64,000 bases of DNA from JACMLD01 sp038207265 (GTDB lineage: Bacteria; Bacteroidota; Bacteroidia; Chitinophagales; Chitinophagaceae): positions 1 to 64,000 of the forward strand of contig JBBQZZ010000016.1 of NCBI GenBank assembly GCA_038207265.1, given 5' to 3'. Position 1 is the first letter of the stretch. Each line of letters begins with the position of its first letter. Shown here one piece after another: positions 1 through 8,294 of the stretch. The notes beneath the pieces were generated by a model, which worked only from the letters and a program-made list of their open reading frames with translations, did no database searches and was not told where the DNA came from. The translations under genes were made by a program, and so were the position numbers.

Positions 1-2
1 AT

Positions 3-137
3 CAATTTAAAGATTTATTAAACTTAACTGTCAAGGTTTTAAGAAGATCTAATAACCTTTGGATTGAAACTTCATTAACAGATAGCTGGACACTTCAAAA
101 ACAAAACGCCGCAAGTAAACATTTTCATACAAGTTGA
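3..137 (+). CDS. C-terminal fragment of a gene cut by the window edge
   Basis: Frame 3 is open from the window edge to a TGA at 135-137 and gives 44 residues ending in KHFHTS. It is read toward the minus-strand regulator gene at 164, so the two would be convergent. I do not recognise the product and there is no start inside the window. It could also be chance open sequence. Confidence 0.35.
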   Translation, partial: QFKDLLNLTVKVLRRSNNLWIETSLTDSWTLQKQNAASKHFHTS

Positions 138-163
138 TTTATTTAATCACTATGCACTTTGAA

Positions 164-1222
164 TTACAAAAGAAAATCGCGTAATTTTTTTTCTTCAAGA
201 ATTACAATTTTTCCTTCTTTTAACTCAATCAGTTTCCCGGCTTTAAAATCACTGAGGGTTCGTACAAGCGACTCGGTAGCAACACCCACAATATGCGATA
301 AATCCTGTCTTGAAATAATAAGTTCCGGTTTAGGGCATAGTTTGGTTTTAAATTTATCAAAAACTTCTATTAGCCCGATAGCTACTTTTTTACGCAGAGA
401 CTGGTATGCAATAGTCAATAGTTTTTCTTCATTTTCCAAAACATTTTTTGTAAGCAATTTTATAAACTGTTTTGATACCTGGGGGTTATTATAAATTAGC
501 TGTAGAAAATCTGCTGTTGGAATAATCATTAATTCAGCATCCTCCAGCACTTCTGCCGTATCTGCATAAGCTGTTTCTTCCAGCACCGTAGTATATCCAA
601 TAAAATCACCCCCTGTATAAATACCAGTTATCAGTTCCTTTCCAAAATCATTCACTTTGAATGTCTTTATTTTTCCATACAATATATGATATACAGCAAA
701 AGGTCTTTTCCCTTCTGAATAAACCGTCTGCTTTTTTTTATAAATACTTATTTCTCTTTTGTCGGAGGTGAGTTTAATATTAGTGGATGCAGCAACATTT
801 TGAATAAGATCGTTCATATCTGTAATATCCTGTGATAATTGATTCTTTAAAGTCTCTGCCTTCTTCAATCTTATTTCAATTACTTTCAGTAATTCCACAT
901 CATCAAAAGGTTTTGTTATGAAGTCATCGGCGCCCATTTCCATACCTTTTCTTAATTCCGTCTTTTCTGTTTTTGCAGTAAGAAATATAAACGGAATTGT
1001 GGAAGTCTCCTTGTTTCTGCTCAACAAGTGCAATACGCCATAACCATCTAATTCCGGCATCATAATGTCACAAATTATCAGGTCGGGCTTATGCCTCAGT
1101 GCCAGTTCCACACCAACTTTGCCATTGGCGGCCACTAACATTTTGTAGTTGGCCAGTCCAAGAAGCTCAGCAGTATTTTCCCTTACCGCCTTATTGTCTT
1201 CAATCAATAAAATTTGTTTCAT
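164..1222 (-). CDS. Hybrid response regulator: receiver domain + CRP/FNR-type cNMP-binding and HTH domains
   Basis: The protein starts MKQILLIED; this ATG at 1222 is preferred because the receiver domain begins there, although the frame is open to 1294. The receiver domain (about 1-120) has the acidic pair E8/D9, phospho-acceptor D52 in LIICDIMMP, and the Thr and Lys of LTAKT and ITKPF. A cNMP-binding beta-roll follows (about 150-265, with GGDFIGYTTVL) and then a Crp-type winged helix (about 285-345, ISRQDLSHIVGVATESLVR). It is therefore a DNA-binding regulator whose effector part is Crp-like, probably controlled by phosphorylation by the kinase encoded just upstream. The ligand of the cNMP fold is unknown; it lacks cysteines typical of an FNR iron-sulfur cluster. 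The 58-bp gap to the kinase gene suggests one transcript. Confidence 0.9.
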   Translation of the reverse strand: MKQILLIEDNKAVRENTAELLGLANYKMLVAANGKVGVELALRHKPDLIICDIMMPELDGYGVLHLLSRNKETSTIPFIFLTAKTEKTELRKGMEMGADDFITKPFDDVELLKVIEIRLKKAETLKNQLSQDITDMNDLIQNVAASTNIKLTSDKREISIYKKKQTVYSEGKRPFAVYHILYGKIKTFKVNDFGKELITGIYTGGDFIGYTTVLEETAYADTAEVLEDAELMIIPTADFLQLIYNNPQVSKQFIKLLTKNVLENEEKLLTIAYQSLRKKVAIGLIEVFDKFKTKLCPKPELIISRQDLSHIVGVATESLVRTLSDFKAGKLIELKEGKIVILEEKKLRDFLL

Positions 1223-1280
1223 AATTTGTTTTTCGAAAGAAGTAGTTGAGCAATACAATAAGTAAGCCCTGACAGGCTCA

Positions 1281-2564
1281 TTACTTCTTATCAAGCATTA
1301 CAATAAACTCAGTACCGACATTTAGCTCACTGTTACAATTAATTGTTCCATTCAGCATTTGCAAATATTTGGCAACAATTGCCATTCCTAATCCTGTCCC
1401 CTCAATATTCAGTGCATTCTTTCCACGAAAAAAACGTTCAAAGAGATGCTGTAAATCATGCGCTGAAATACCTATGCCTTCATCTTTTATAGCAATCTGT
1501 ATTTTATCATCATCAACAAAACTATTGAGGTTAATAGTTGAATTTTCGGGAGAAAATTTTATGGCATTGGAGAGCAGGTTGATGACAATATTTTTTAATA
1601 TTGACTGGTCTGAGAATATATCTAATTTACCATGATGAACATAGATAATTTTTTGCCCTGCTTTTTTTAAGCCTTGTACTTCATTTATAATATTTTCTAC
1701 AAGTTGTGTTATGTCAAATTGAGAAATATGGGGTTCAATTTTGCCTTCCTCCAGTTTGCCTAACGACAGAAAGTCTTCCAGCATACTCTTCATATTATTT
1801 ACTGCTTCTTTACTGCGTAAAACATGCCTCTCTCTTTTATCCTGCTCTTCCGTAGTTGTATATTTTTCTATTAAGGAAAGTGAAGTAAAAATGGTGCTTA
1901 ACGGAGTTCGGAATTCATGCGAAGCCATTGTAACAAACCTGCTTTTCAATTCACCCAATTCTTTTTCCGCTGTTAATGCCTGGTTTATTAATTCTTTTGA
2001 TTTTTCAAGTTCGGCTAATGTTTCTTTCAGCATCATGGTACGTTCAAGCACTTTTTGTTCCAGCTCTTTATTCATATTTTGTACTTCCGTAGTAATCCGC
2101 TGCAGATCATTTTGCTGTTGCAAAACCAGGTTTTCATTTTTCTTTCTTATGGTAATATCAACAACAAAAGCAATCACATATTCTTCACTGTTTAAGCTAT
2201 AATGGCTCAGGCTTACTTCTACAGGAAATTCTGTTCCATCTTTTTTCCTGGCATATAAATCCCTGCCTGCACCCATTATCCTGTTCTGCGGATGCTTATT
2301 AAAATCATCGCGATGAGCCTTGTGCTTTGAGTGAATTGTTTGAGGTAATAATACTTCCACCGTTTTACCCAGCACCTCGGCCTTAGTATAACCAAATTGA
2401 ATTTCTATATACTTGTTGAAATTAATGATAACACCATTTTTGTCAGTTATAACTATACCAATAGTGGCATAATTAAAAAGTGCTACGAATTGCTTAGCAT
2501 TATTTTGGTCATATAATTCATCTGGTTTTTCAGATGAATTTTCTGCTTCATTGCGTATTGACAT
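1281..2564 (-). CDS. PAS-domain sensor histidine kinase
   Basis: A soluble sensor kinase with no membrane segment. Residues about 25-140 are a PAS domain ending in the PAC-like DGTEFPVEVSLS region, followed by a coiled coil (about 140-205), a HisKA dimerisation domain with phospho-acceptor H216 in MASHEFRTPL, and a HATPase_c domain with N box (NLLSNAIKFS), G1 box (DEGIGIS), F box (FERFFRG) and G2 box (GTGLGMAIV). All catalytic boxes are intact. It sits directly upstream of the receiver-CRP regulator on the same strand and is its obvious phospho-donor. The signal sensed through PAS cannot be read from sequence. Confidence 0.92.
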   Translation of the reverse strand: MSIRNEAENSSEKPDELYDQNNAKQFVALFNYATIGIVITDKNGVIINFNKYIEIQFGYTKAEVLGKTVEVLLPQTIHSKHKAHRDDFNKHPQNRIMGAGRDLYARKKDGTEFPVEVSLSHYSLNSEEYVIAFVVDITIRKKNENLVLQQQNDLQRITTEVQNMNKELEQKVLERTMMLKETLAELEKSKELINQALTAEKELGELKSRFVTMASHEFRTPLSTIFTSLSLIEKYTTTEEQDKRERHVLRSKEAVNNMKSMLEDFLSLGKLEEGKIEPHISQFDITQLVENIINEVQGLKKAGQKIIYVHHGKLDIFSDQSILKNIVINLLSNAIKFSPENSTINLNSFVDDDKIQIAIKDEGIGISAHDLQHLFERFFRGKNALNIEGTGLGMAIVAKYLQMLNGTINCNSELNVGTEFIVMLDKK

Positions 2565-2660
2565 AAAAGATTGATTACGATAACTGGAAAATACAATTTA
2601 CCATTTGGGCGAAATGCAAATAGTCCGATGGGCAAAAGCCATCAAACGCAGTTATAATAA

Positions 2661-3125
2661 TCAAATCTGGAAACGCTGAATTGCTATGAGAATATCAGCG
2701 GGAGGTGGACGAAAAACGCTGGCTTTGTATTGTTGGGGTAAAGCTTTTCCGCTATTAAATATAGCGATTCTCCAAAAGTTGCTCAGAATAGTTACAAATA
2801 AATGTGTATAAATAGCATGGTTATTATTCTGACTTAAATTCTTCTCTAAATTTTGACACTTAATTACTCCGTCCTTGCAGCAACCACCTTTTTCTGAGTC
2901 TTCTTTTGAGTCGTGATGATGTTTACTTTCTTCATGATGGTGCGGGTGTTCTTTGCCATTAAGATGAACTGAAGTTTCCCTTGCTTCCTTATCATCATCG
3001 TGATGGTGTTTACTGTTGAAGCCCATATCTATACCCAAAGTACAAGCAAAGCCAATAATCGTATTCATTGAGAATACTATTATTAAAAAAGCGGCCTTTA
3101 GTTGAATAGATATACTTTTTTGCAT
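2661..3125 (-). CDS. HYC_CC_PP family exported His-rich metal-binding protein (copy 1)
   Basis: 154 residues with an N-terminal hydrophobic signal segment (about 8-27), followed by clusters of histidine and acidic residues (GFNSKHHHDDDKE, HPHHHEESKHHHD), a vicinal Cys pair in GGCCKDG, and a C-terminal FRPPPADI motif. The His-cluster, CC and PP features match the family that NCBI calls HYC_CC_PP. A periplasmic metal-binding or metal-sensing role is inferred. A paralogue of identical length lies at 16418-16882 with the same order of features. The 31-bp direct-repeat element at 3212-3242 is 87 bp upstream of the start, linking this gene to the metal regulon although it stands apart from the two modules. 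Confidence 0.8.
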   Translation of the reverse strand: MQKSISIQLKAAFLIIVFSMNTIIGFACTLGIDMGFNSKHHHDDDKEARETSVHLNGKEHPHHHEESKHHHDSKEDSEKGGCCKDGVIKCQNLEKNLSQNNNHAIYTHLFVTILSNFWRIAIFNSGKALPQQYKASVFRPPPADILIAIQRFQI

Positions 3126-3211
3126 TTATAGTTCCTTGAAATTAAGGCAATTCGTCGAAAAACAACAAATTCTTGCAGATAAAGGCACATTAGGTTAATA
3201 AATATTAAAGG

Positions 3212-3242
3212 CTACACAATTACAGGGCAGATTTACATAATA
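3212..3242 (-). promoter_or_regulatory. Putative metal-regulon operator, site 1
   Basis: Two direct half-sites CTACACAATT (3212-3221) and TTACATAATA (3233-3242), start-to-start 21 bp. It lies 87 bp upstream of the HYC_CC_PP gene. It is the weakest of five sites; the -7 box is unclear (TGCCTTTA read on the minus strand at 3187-3180, 24 bp from the site). Confidence 0.5.
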
Positions 3243-3248
3243 TTGGCA

Positions 3249-4496
3249 TTAAACTGCCTTTGCAATCTTTTCCATAATATGATGGCTTTCCCCAAACCTG
3301 CAAAGGGCATCGCACTGGCTGCGGAGTTCGGAGAACAGAATGTACTTAATGGGCACATTATTTTGCTTAATAGAAGGGCGGCACAATTGCATACAAACGT
3401 CTTTTTCTCTTTTATCTGGCACAATCAGATAAAAAACTTCATCCCCGTCGGCAATTGTGTAACTTAAATCTGTTAACCGCAAAATGCCGGAATAAATGCT
3501 GGTACTTTTTTCTACTTCAAATGCAACGATAACATTGTTTGTGCCTTTTTGGAACCAAAGCACATCAATCAATTTGACGGTATTCAGTGTTTCTTTATCC
3601 AGGTTAATTTCAGGAAATTGCTGCAAACTCATAAATGAAAAACTATTGCCGCAATGCTGCCTTGATCGGTCATTGGATGCCGCAATTACATCGTAACCCA
3701 ACGCATTGCCAATCTTTAATAAATGGTATTGCATTTCAGTATGTAAGTCTTCTTCTGCCTTTTCCTGCTCTACATCTGTTTTCCTTTTTTCAATCAGCTT
3801 CTCTAGTTTCTTACGTTCCGGTTCTGACAAATATTCATCTGCCCCCAAAACTAATTTCTGTGCACCGATTTCAAATAGCAACCCAGCGATAGCTCCCAGG
3901 TCTGAAGATAATTCTGAACGATGCTGGGTATTGGTATCAATCAACACTTCTCTCACTTTTAAATATTCACTCCAACTGCCTGATTTCTTTTTATCCTTAA
4001 ATAAAAAGTTGAAGCCATTAATTATGGCTGTATTAAAAGGTGGTATCATTGTAGGATGCAGAAAATAAATTATACTTGCCACTGCAGGCCCAAGCCCTTT
4101 AATTTTCTTGCCATCTAATTTGATAATTTCTTTTAAAAGCTGGTCTTCTGTTTTTGCATTTAAACAGTTTTCAAGAAATTGCCCGAATACCTGTTTGTTG
4201 GTTTCGTTTTCGTAAATGTCTGGGATACGAAGTTTAGGCTTCCAGTAAAAAGGATGGGATGCTCCTTCAAATACCTGCTTTTGTTCTGTGATGCAGGTTA
4301 ATACAAATTCAAGTGACGAGCCTTTAAAATCGTTGGGAAATTTTCTGTTTTTTATATCATCTACAACCTGCATTACACCCCGGCGGATGGAACGAAATGC
4401 TTTTAATCGTTCTTCGTTATTGATGAACCAGGTATTGAAAACGGATTGATTATCCGATTTATATTGACTGATAATTTGGGAGAGGTTTGAATTCAT
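3249..4496 (-). CDS. Predicted HhH + PD-(D/E)XK-like nuclease, function unknown
   Basis: About 415 residues, soluble. The first half holds a helix-hairpin-helix-like stretch (KIKGLGPAVASIIYFLHP), found in DNA-binding and repair proteins. The second half has a charged linker (KKLEKLIEKRK) and then a nuclease-like segment, LIDVLWFQK followed by VAFEVEKSTSIYSG, whose spacing of D and E-x-E/K resembles PD-(D/E)XK restriction and Mrr-type endonucleases. The start at 4496 (MNSNLS) is chosen; the frame is open to 4526, which would overlap the methyltransferase gene. The neighbouring methyltransferase does not carry a DNA-MTase motif, so this is not an evident restriction-modification pair. Whether the nuclease is active is not known. 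Confidence 0.6.
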   Translation of the reverse strand: MNSNLSQIISQYKSDNQSVFNTWFINNEERLKAFRSIRRGVMQVVDDIKNRKFPNDFKGSSLEFVLTCITEQKQVFEGASHPFYWKPKLRIPDIYENETNKQVFGQFLENCLNAKTEDQLLKEIIKLDGKKIKGLGPAVASIIYFLHPTMIPPFNTAIINGFNFLFKDKKKSGSWSEYLKVREVLIDTNTQHRSELSSDLGAIAGLLFEIGAQKLVLGADEYLSEPERKKLEKLIEKRKTDVEQEKAEEDLHTEMQYHLLKIGNALGYDVIAASNDRSRQHCGNSFSFMSLQQFPEINLDKETLNTVKLIDVLWFQKGTNNVIVAFEVEKSTSIYSGILRLTDLSYTIADGDEVFYLIVPDKREKDVCMQLCRPSIKQNNVPIKYILFSELRSQCDALCRFGESHHIMEKIAKAV

Positions 4497-4507
4497 ATTT
4501 ATAGACA

Positions 4508-5269
4508 TCAATTCTGTCTGATGCATATCCAGGGAAATAAATTTATACCTGTAAACAGTCTTTTCACAAATGAATTACGTTGCTGCAGAATAATATAGTT
4601 AAAGTTTTTCAATTCATTAAGACTGAAATGAAAAAAATAATTAATCATTTCAGGGAATCCCATGCATTCAAAATATGTCTTACTCCTCTTCCGCCTGGCT
4701 TCCACTTCAAGGTCAGTATAAAAAAAACTATCGATTATATGTATTTCCCCACCTGCATTAAGAAGTTTTAAAGTGAGATTGATAATTTCACTAATTGAAG
4801 AGAAGTATTGAACAGAAGCGGGGAAAACAATCACATCAAACCGATAAGGTTGTAAAACATTTTGTCTTATATCGCCGTAAACAAAAGAGAGGTTTGATTT
4901 CAAAAAGATACATGCTGCCTGTTGTAATTCTCCCATATTTATATCTATCCCAACAATTTCTGATTGTGGAACTTTAGTAAGTTGATGTGACAGCCAGCCA
5001 TTACCACAACCAATTTCCAGAATATGCAAAGGTCTTTTTTTGGCATTCAAATAAGCAATAAGTTTTTTGCATGATGCTTTGCGTATTTGCCATTCCCGAA
5101 AGTGTGGATGCTTTCGATTGATTCGGGGAAGTTTACCCAGTACTTCATTACTGTATACTCTTTCCTCTTTTTGCCTTACTCCTAAATAGAGTTTTTCAAA
5201 ACGCTCATCAGGCACTGTGTCAGTCGAAATATAAACCCCGTTTTGCTGTATAAAGTTTTCACTTTTCAT
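4508..5269 (-). CDS. Class I SAM-dependent methyltransferase
   Basis: About 253 residues. The Rossmann motif I is HILEIGCGNGWLS (about 90-105), with the acidic ribose-binding residue in IVGIDIN, and motif II/III-like FDVIVFPASVQYF and GGEIHIIDSFF. There is no NPPY or DPPY motif, so a nucleic-acid base substrate is unlikely and a small molecule, lipid or sugar is more probable. The start MKSENF at 5269 is preferred to the TTG/ATG further upstream because the earlier residues are hydrophobic and unlike the family. The gene ends 12 bp before the nuclease start and may be co-transcribed with it. Confidence 0.8.
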   Translation of the reverse strand: MKSENFIQQNGVYISTDTVPDERFEKLYLGVRQKEERVYSNEVLGKLPRINRKHPHFREWQIRKASCKKLIAYLNAKKRPLHILEIGCGNGWLSHQLTKVPQSEIVGIDINMGELQQAACIFLKSNLSFVYGDIRQNVLQPYRFDVIVFPASVQYFSSISEIINLTLKLLNAGGEIHIIDSFFYTDLEVEARRKRSKTYFECMGFPEMINYFFHFSLNELKNFNYIILQQRNSFVKRLFTGINLFPWICIRQN

Positions 5270-5545
5270 TGTAGGCTTGAAAATTAAAATTAAGCTTATT
5301 CTCTGCACTGGCCAGTTTCTGTATAAAAGTATAAACCATTGAAAGCTAAAAAAATATTGTTTGGGTGTCTCTCATTCAAAATACAACCTCCCAATAAACA
5401 TATTAAAGTATGGCAATTGCATTTACAATTGCAACAATCTTGCTTTATTATAAAGTTAGTTTGAGGATGGATTTTCCGGAAAAATCGCCCAGTGTGGATG
5501 TTAAGTATCCTAAATATTGCCGGAAGGTTAGATAATATATACGTT

Positions 5546-5576
5546 TTACAGAATTATGGAGATGATTTACAGGATT
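5546..5576 (-). promoter_or_regulatory. Putative metal-regulon operator, site 2
   Basis: Half-sites TTACAGAATT (5546-5555) and TTACAGGATT (5567-5576), 21 bp apart, spacer ATGGAGATGAT. It is nearly identical to the site before copA. It lies 277 bp from the methyltransferase start, and no -7 box is found at the 22-bp distance seen elsewhere, so it may be a relic or control an unseen transcript. Confidence 0.5.
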
Positions 5577-5613
5577 TTGTTGTCTGAAAACAGATTTGCT
5601 TATCCAATAGCAT

Positions 5614-5645
5614 ACAAAAAAAGCCAGGAGGAGAACCTACCCGGC
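5614..5645 (-). terminator. Rho-independent terminator after the metallochaperone gene
   Basis: On the minus strand GCCGGGTAGG pairs with CCTCCTGGC (loop TTCT, one bulge) and is followed by seven T. It closes the copA-HMA transcript. The rest of 5270-5685 holds no gene, only this terminator and operator site 2. Confidence 0.7.
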
Positions 5646-5685
5646 AACCTAAAATCAACGTTCAAAACGTTTGACGGTTCGAGGT

Positions 5686-5904
5686 TTAAATTACTTCAGC
5701 TTTAAAACCCGCTTTATTAACTACTTCTATTATTTGTTTTGCAGAAAGATCCTCTGTTTTAACGGTAAGGATTTTTTGTGGATTTGCAGTATCAACCTGC
5801 CAGTTTTTAATACTGGCTTCTTCATTCAAAGGGCCGGTTACTTTTGCCACACATCCACCGCAATTGATATTCGTTTTAAATTGTAATGTTTCCATTTTAT
5901 TCAT
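5686..5904 (-). CDS. Small HMA-domain metallochaperone (CopZ-like)
   Basis: 72 residues that are a single heavy-metal-associated fold. The metal-binding CxxC is in NINCGGCVAKV (residues about 14-19). The end, VVNKAGFKAEVI, is typical of the last helix and strand. It would carry Cu(I) in the cytoplasm and dock on the N-terminal HMA domain of CopA, whose gene ends 89 bp upstream on the same strand. The start could be Met1 or Met4 (METLQF). Confidence 0.85.
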   Translation of the reverse strand: MNKMETLQFKTNINCGGCVAKVTGPLNEEASIKNWQVDTANPQKILTVKTEDLSAKQIIEVVNKAGFKAEVI

Positions 5905-5993
5905 TTTTTATTGTACAAAAATATATTAATTGAAAGCTGTTACTGTTATACTATTTTGTATTTATTTTATAGATTTTTGTGATCTTAGCTACT

Positions 5994-8213
5994 TTATAAT
6001 TTGATTGTCTTTAATCTTAAACTGTTGCTTACTACCGATACAGAACTAAGTGCCATTGCTGCGCCAGCTATCATGGGGTTCAATAAAAATCCAGAGAAAG
6101 GATAAAGTATACCTGCTGCTACCGGTATCCCAATGAGATTGTAAATAAATGCCCAGAACAAGTTTTGACGTATCGCCTTTACGGTTTTCGCGGACAATTG
6201 CAATGCCTTTGGTATCGCATTAAGGTCTGATGTCAGCAGCGTAATTTTGGCGACGTCCATGGCAATATCCGTCCCTTTGCCCATTGCAATACTCACATCT
6301 GCTTGGGCGAGTGCCTGGCTGTCATTAATGCCATCACCCACCATTGCTACTATTTTTCCTTTATCCTGTAACTCCTTTACAAAAAATGCTTTTTGTGATG
6401 GCATTACTTCTGCCTGATAATGGGTAATTCCAACCTGTTTCGCAACTGCTGCCGCCGTATCCTTGTTGTCCCCGGTTAACATATACACTTCAATTCCGCT
6501 TTGCAATAAAGACCGGATAGCCGTGGCGGAGGTTTCCTTTATTTTATCTGCTATCGCAATTACCGCCAGCACATTTTTATTGTCAGCGTAATAAACCAAA
6601 GTCTTTGCAGCTGCTTGTAATTGCGCTACTTTTATTTCAAGCAGGTTGCTGATACTGATCTTATATTCCTGCATCATTCTTTTATTTCCAACAAACCAAA
6701 CCAGATTATCATACCTGCCTTTTATCCCACCTCCTGTAATACTTTCGAAAGACTGGATTTTTACATGATTAATTATTTCCGGTTTAAGCCGGTTGGTAAC
6801 TGCTGTGGCTAAAGGATGCTCCGACTGTGATTCCAACGCGAACAGAATTGGCGTATAAACTGAAATGTCTTTTAGTGTATTGTCCCAAAATATATCAGTA
6901 ACAACAGGCTTGCCTTCTGTAATGGTTCCTGTTTTATCAAGCACTACTGCATTTACTTTGTAGCCCAGCTCCAGGCTTTCAGCGTCCTTAATCAGGATAT
7001 TGTTCTCTGCACCTTTTCCAATACCAACCATGATGGCTGTAGGTGTGGCCAGGCCAAGTGCGCAAGGGCAGGCGATAACCAGTACCGTTACGGAAGTAAG
7101 CAAGGCATGGCTGAAAGCATTGTCTCCTCCTGCAATCATCCAAATTATAAATGTGAGCAGAGCAATACCAATAACTACCGGTACAAAAATACCTGCAATT
7201 TTATCCACTAATTTTTGCACTGGTGCCTTGCTGCCCTGTGCTTCCTGCACCATTTGTATAATGTGCGCGAGCATCGTATCACCGCCAACTTTCTCCGCTT
7301 TGAACTGAAAACTGCCTTTCTGATTGATGGTTCCGGCAAAAACCTTGTCACCGTCTTTCTTTTCTACCGGCAAAGGCTCACCGCTGATCATGCTTTCATC
7401 AACAAATGAACTGCTTTCTGTAACTACACCATCTACTGGAATTTTTTCTCCCGGCTTTACAACGATAATATTATTTACGATCACCTGTGCAAGCGGTATT
7501 TCGCTCTCCTCTCCATGAATTAATACCCTTACAGTTTTAGGCTGCAGGCCTATTAGTTTTTTAATGGCAGATGAAGTATTTGATTTGGCTTTTTCCTCCA
7601 GTAACTTACCGAGCGATATAAATGCGATGATTACCGCTGCTGCTTCAAAATATACATGTGCGTGCAAACCGCGCTGGTTCCAGAACGAAGGATATATAGT
7701 ATTAAAAGCACTGAACAGGAAAGCTATACCTGTACTCAGTGCCACCAAGGTATCCATATTCGTCTTTCCATGTTTTGCCTGCCTGAAGGCATTAATAAAA
7801 AAAGTCCTGCCAAAATAAAATACGACCGGGGCTGACAATAACATCATGATATAATTTGCATAAGGCATATCCATAAAGAACATGCCTATGACTATAACAG
7901 GCAGCGATAATATGGAGGCCCAAATTGTGCGGTTCTTTATAGCGAGATACTGCTGATGCTGTGCAGCCGACTGCAACTCTTTTGCATTGTCAGCATCTGT
8001 AATAAGATCATAACCGATGGATTGTATGGTACTTCTTAGTGTCTCCGGTGAGACCGTCTCTTTATTGTATTCTACCCAGGCTGTTTGATTGGCAAAGTTT
8101 ACGCCTGCCTTTTTTACGCCGGTTACAGACTGTAACATACTTTCTACACTGACTGCACAAGCAGCACAACTCATACCCGTAACCGGGAAGCTCCTTTTTA
8201 TAACTGTGTCCAT
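5994..8213 (-). CDS. copA: Copper-exporting P1B-type ATPase CopA
   Basis: 739 residues. An N-terminal HMA domain has GMSCAACAVSVES. Then come eight predicted membrane segments, the actuator loop with SGEP, the transmembrane metal site CPCALGLATP, the phosphorylation motif DKTGTITEGKP, the HP motif SEHPLA, and the hinge GDGINDSQALAQADV. CPC plus the HMA domain indicates Cu(I) (or Ag) export to the periplasm driven by ATP. Its length is normal for a single-HMA CopA. It follows the BNR lipoprotein gene by 71 bp and precedes the chaperone. An AraC-type operator-like element is 51 bp before the start, and a -7 box TAACTTTG is at 8241-8234, so it probably has its own regulated promoter. Confidence 0.96.
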   Translation of the reverse strand: MDTVIKRSFPVTGMSCAACAVSVESMLQSVTGVKKAGVNFANQTAWVEYNKETVSPETLRSTIQSIGYDLITDADNAKELQSAAQHQQYLAIKNRTIWASILSLPVIVIGMFFMDMPYANYIMMLLSAPVVFYFGRTFFINAFRQAKHGKTNMDTLVALSTGIAFLFSAFNTIYPSFWNQRGLHAHVYFEAAAVIIAFISLGKLLEEKAKSNTSSAIKKLIGLQPKTVRVLIHGEESEIPLAQVIVNNIIVVKPGEKIPVDGVVTESSSFVDESMISGEPLPVEKKDGDKVFAGTINQKGSFQFKAEKVGGDTMLAHIIQMVQEAQGSKAPVQKLVDKIAGIFVPVVIGIALLTFIIWMIAGGDNAFSHALLTSVTVLVIACPCALGLATPTAIMVGIGKGAENNILIKDAESLELGYKVNAVVLDKTGTITEGKPVVTDIFWDNTLKDISVYTPILFALESQSEHPLATAVTNRLKPEIINHVKIQSFESITGGGIKGRYDNLVWFVGNKRMMQEYKISISNLLEIKVAQLQAAAKTLVYYADNKNVLAVIAIADKIKETSATAIRSLLQSGIEVYMLTGDNKDTAAAVAKQVGITHYQAEVMPSQKAFFVKELQDKGKIVAMVGDGINDSQALAQADVSIAMGKGTDIAMDVAKITLLTSDLNAIPKALQLSAKTVKAIRQNLFWAFIYNLIGIPVAAGILYPFSGFLLNPMIAGAAMALSSVSVVSNSLRLKTIKL

Positions 8214-8263
8214 AATGCTGATTAATTATGTTACAAAGTTATTTCACAATCAAGGCGAAACTG

Positions 8264-8294
8264 TTACAGAATTGTGGATATGATTTACAGAATT
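8264..8294 (-). promoter_or_regulatory. Putative metal-regulon operator, site 3 (copA promoter)
   Basis: Two identical half-sites TTACAGAATT at 8264-8273 and 8285-8294 with spacer GTGGATATGAT. On the minus strand a perfect TAnnTTTG box (TAACTTTG, 8241-8234) begins 22 bp downstream of the element, placing the operator over the -33 region as for class II activators. The distal half-site overlaps the last codons of the BNR gene. Confidence 0.65.

Noticed and set aside
3249..5269. Nuclease and methyltransferase as a restriction-modification pair
   Set aside because: The methyltransferase has a small-molecule type motif I and no NPPY/DPPY or PC motif, so DNA methylation is unlikely.
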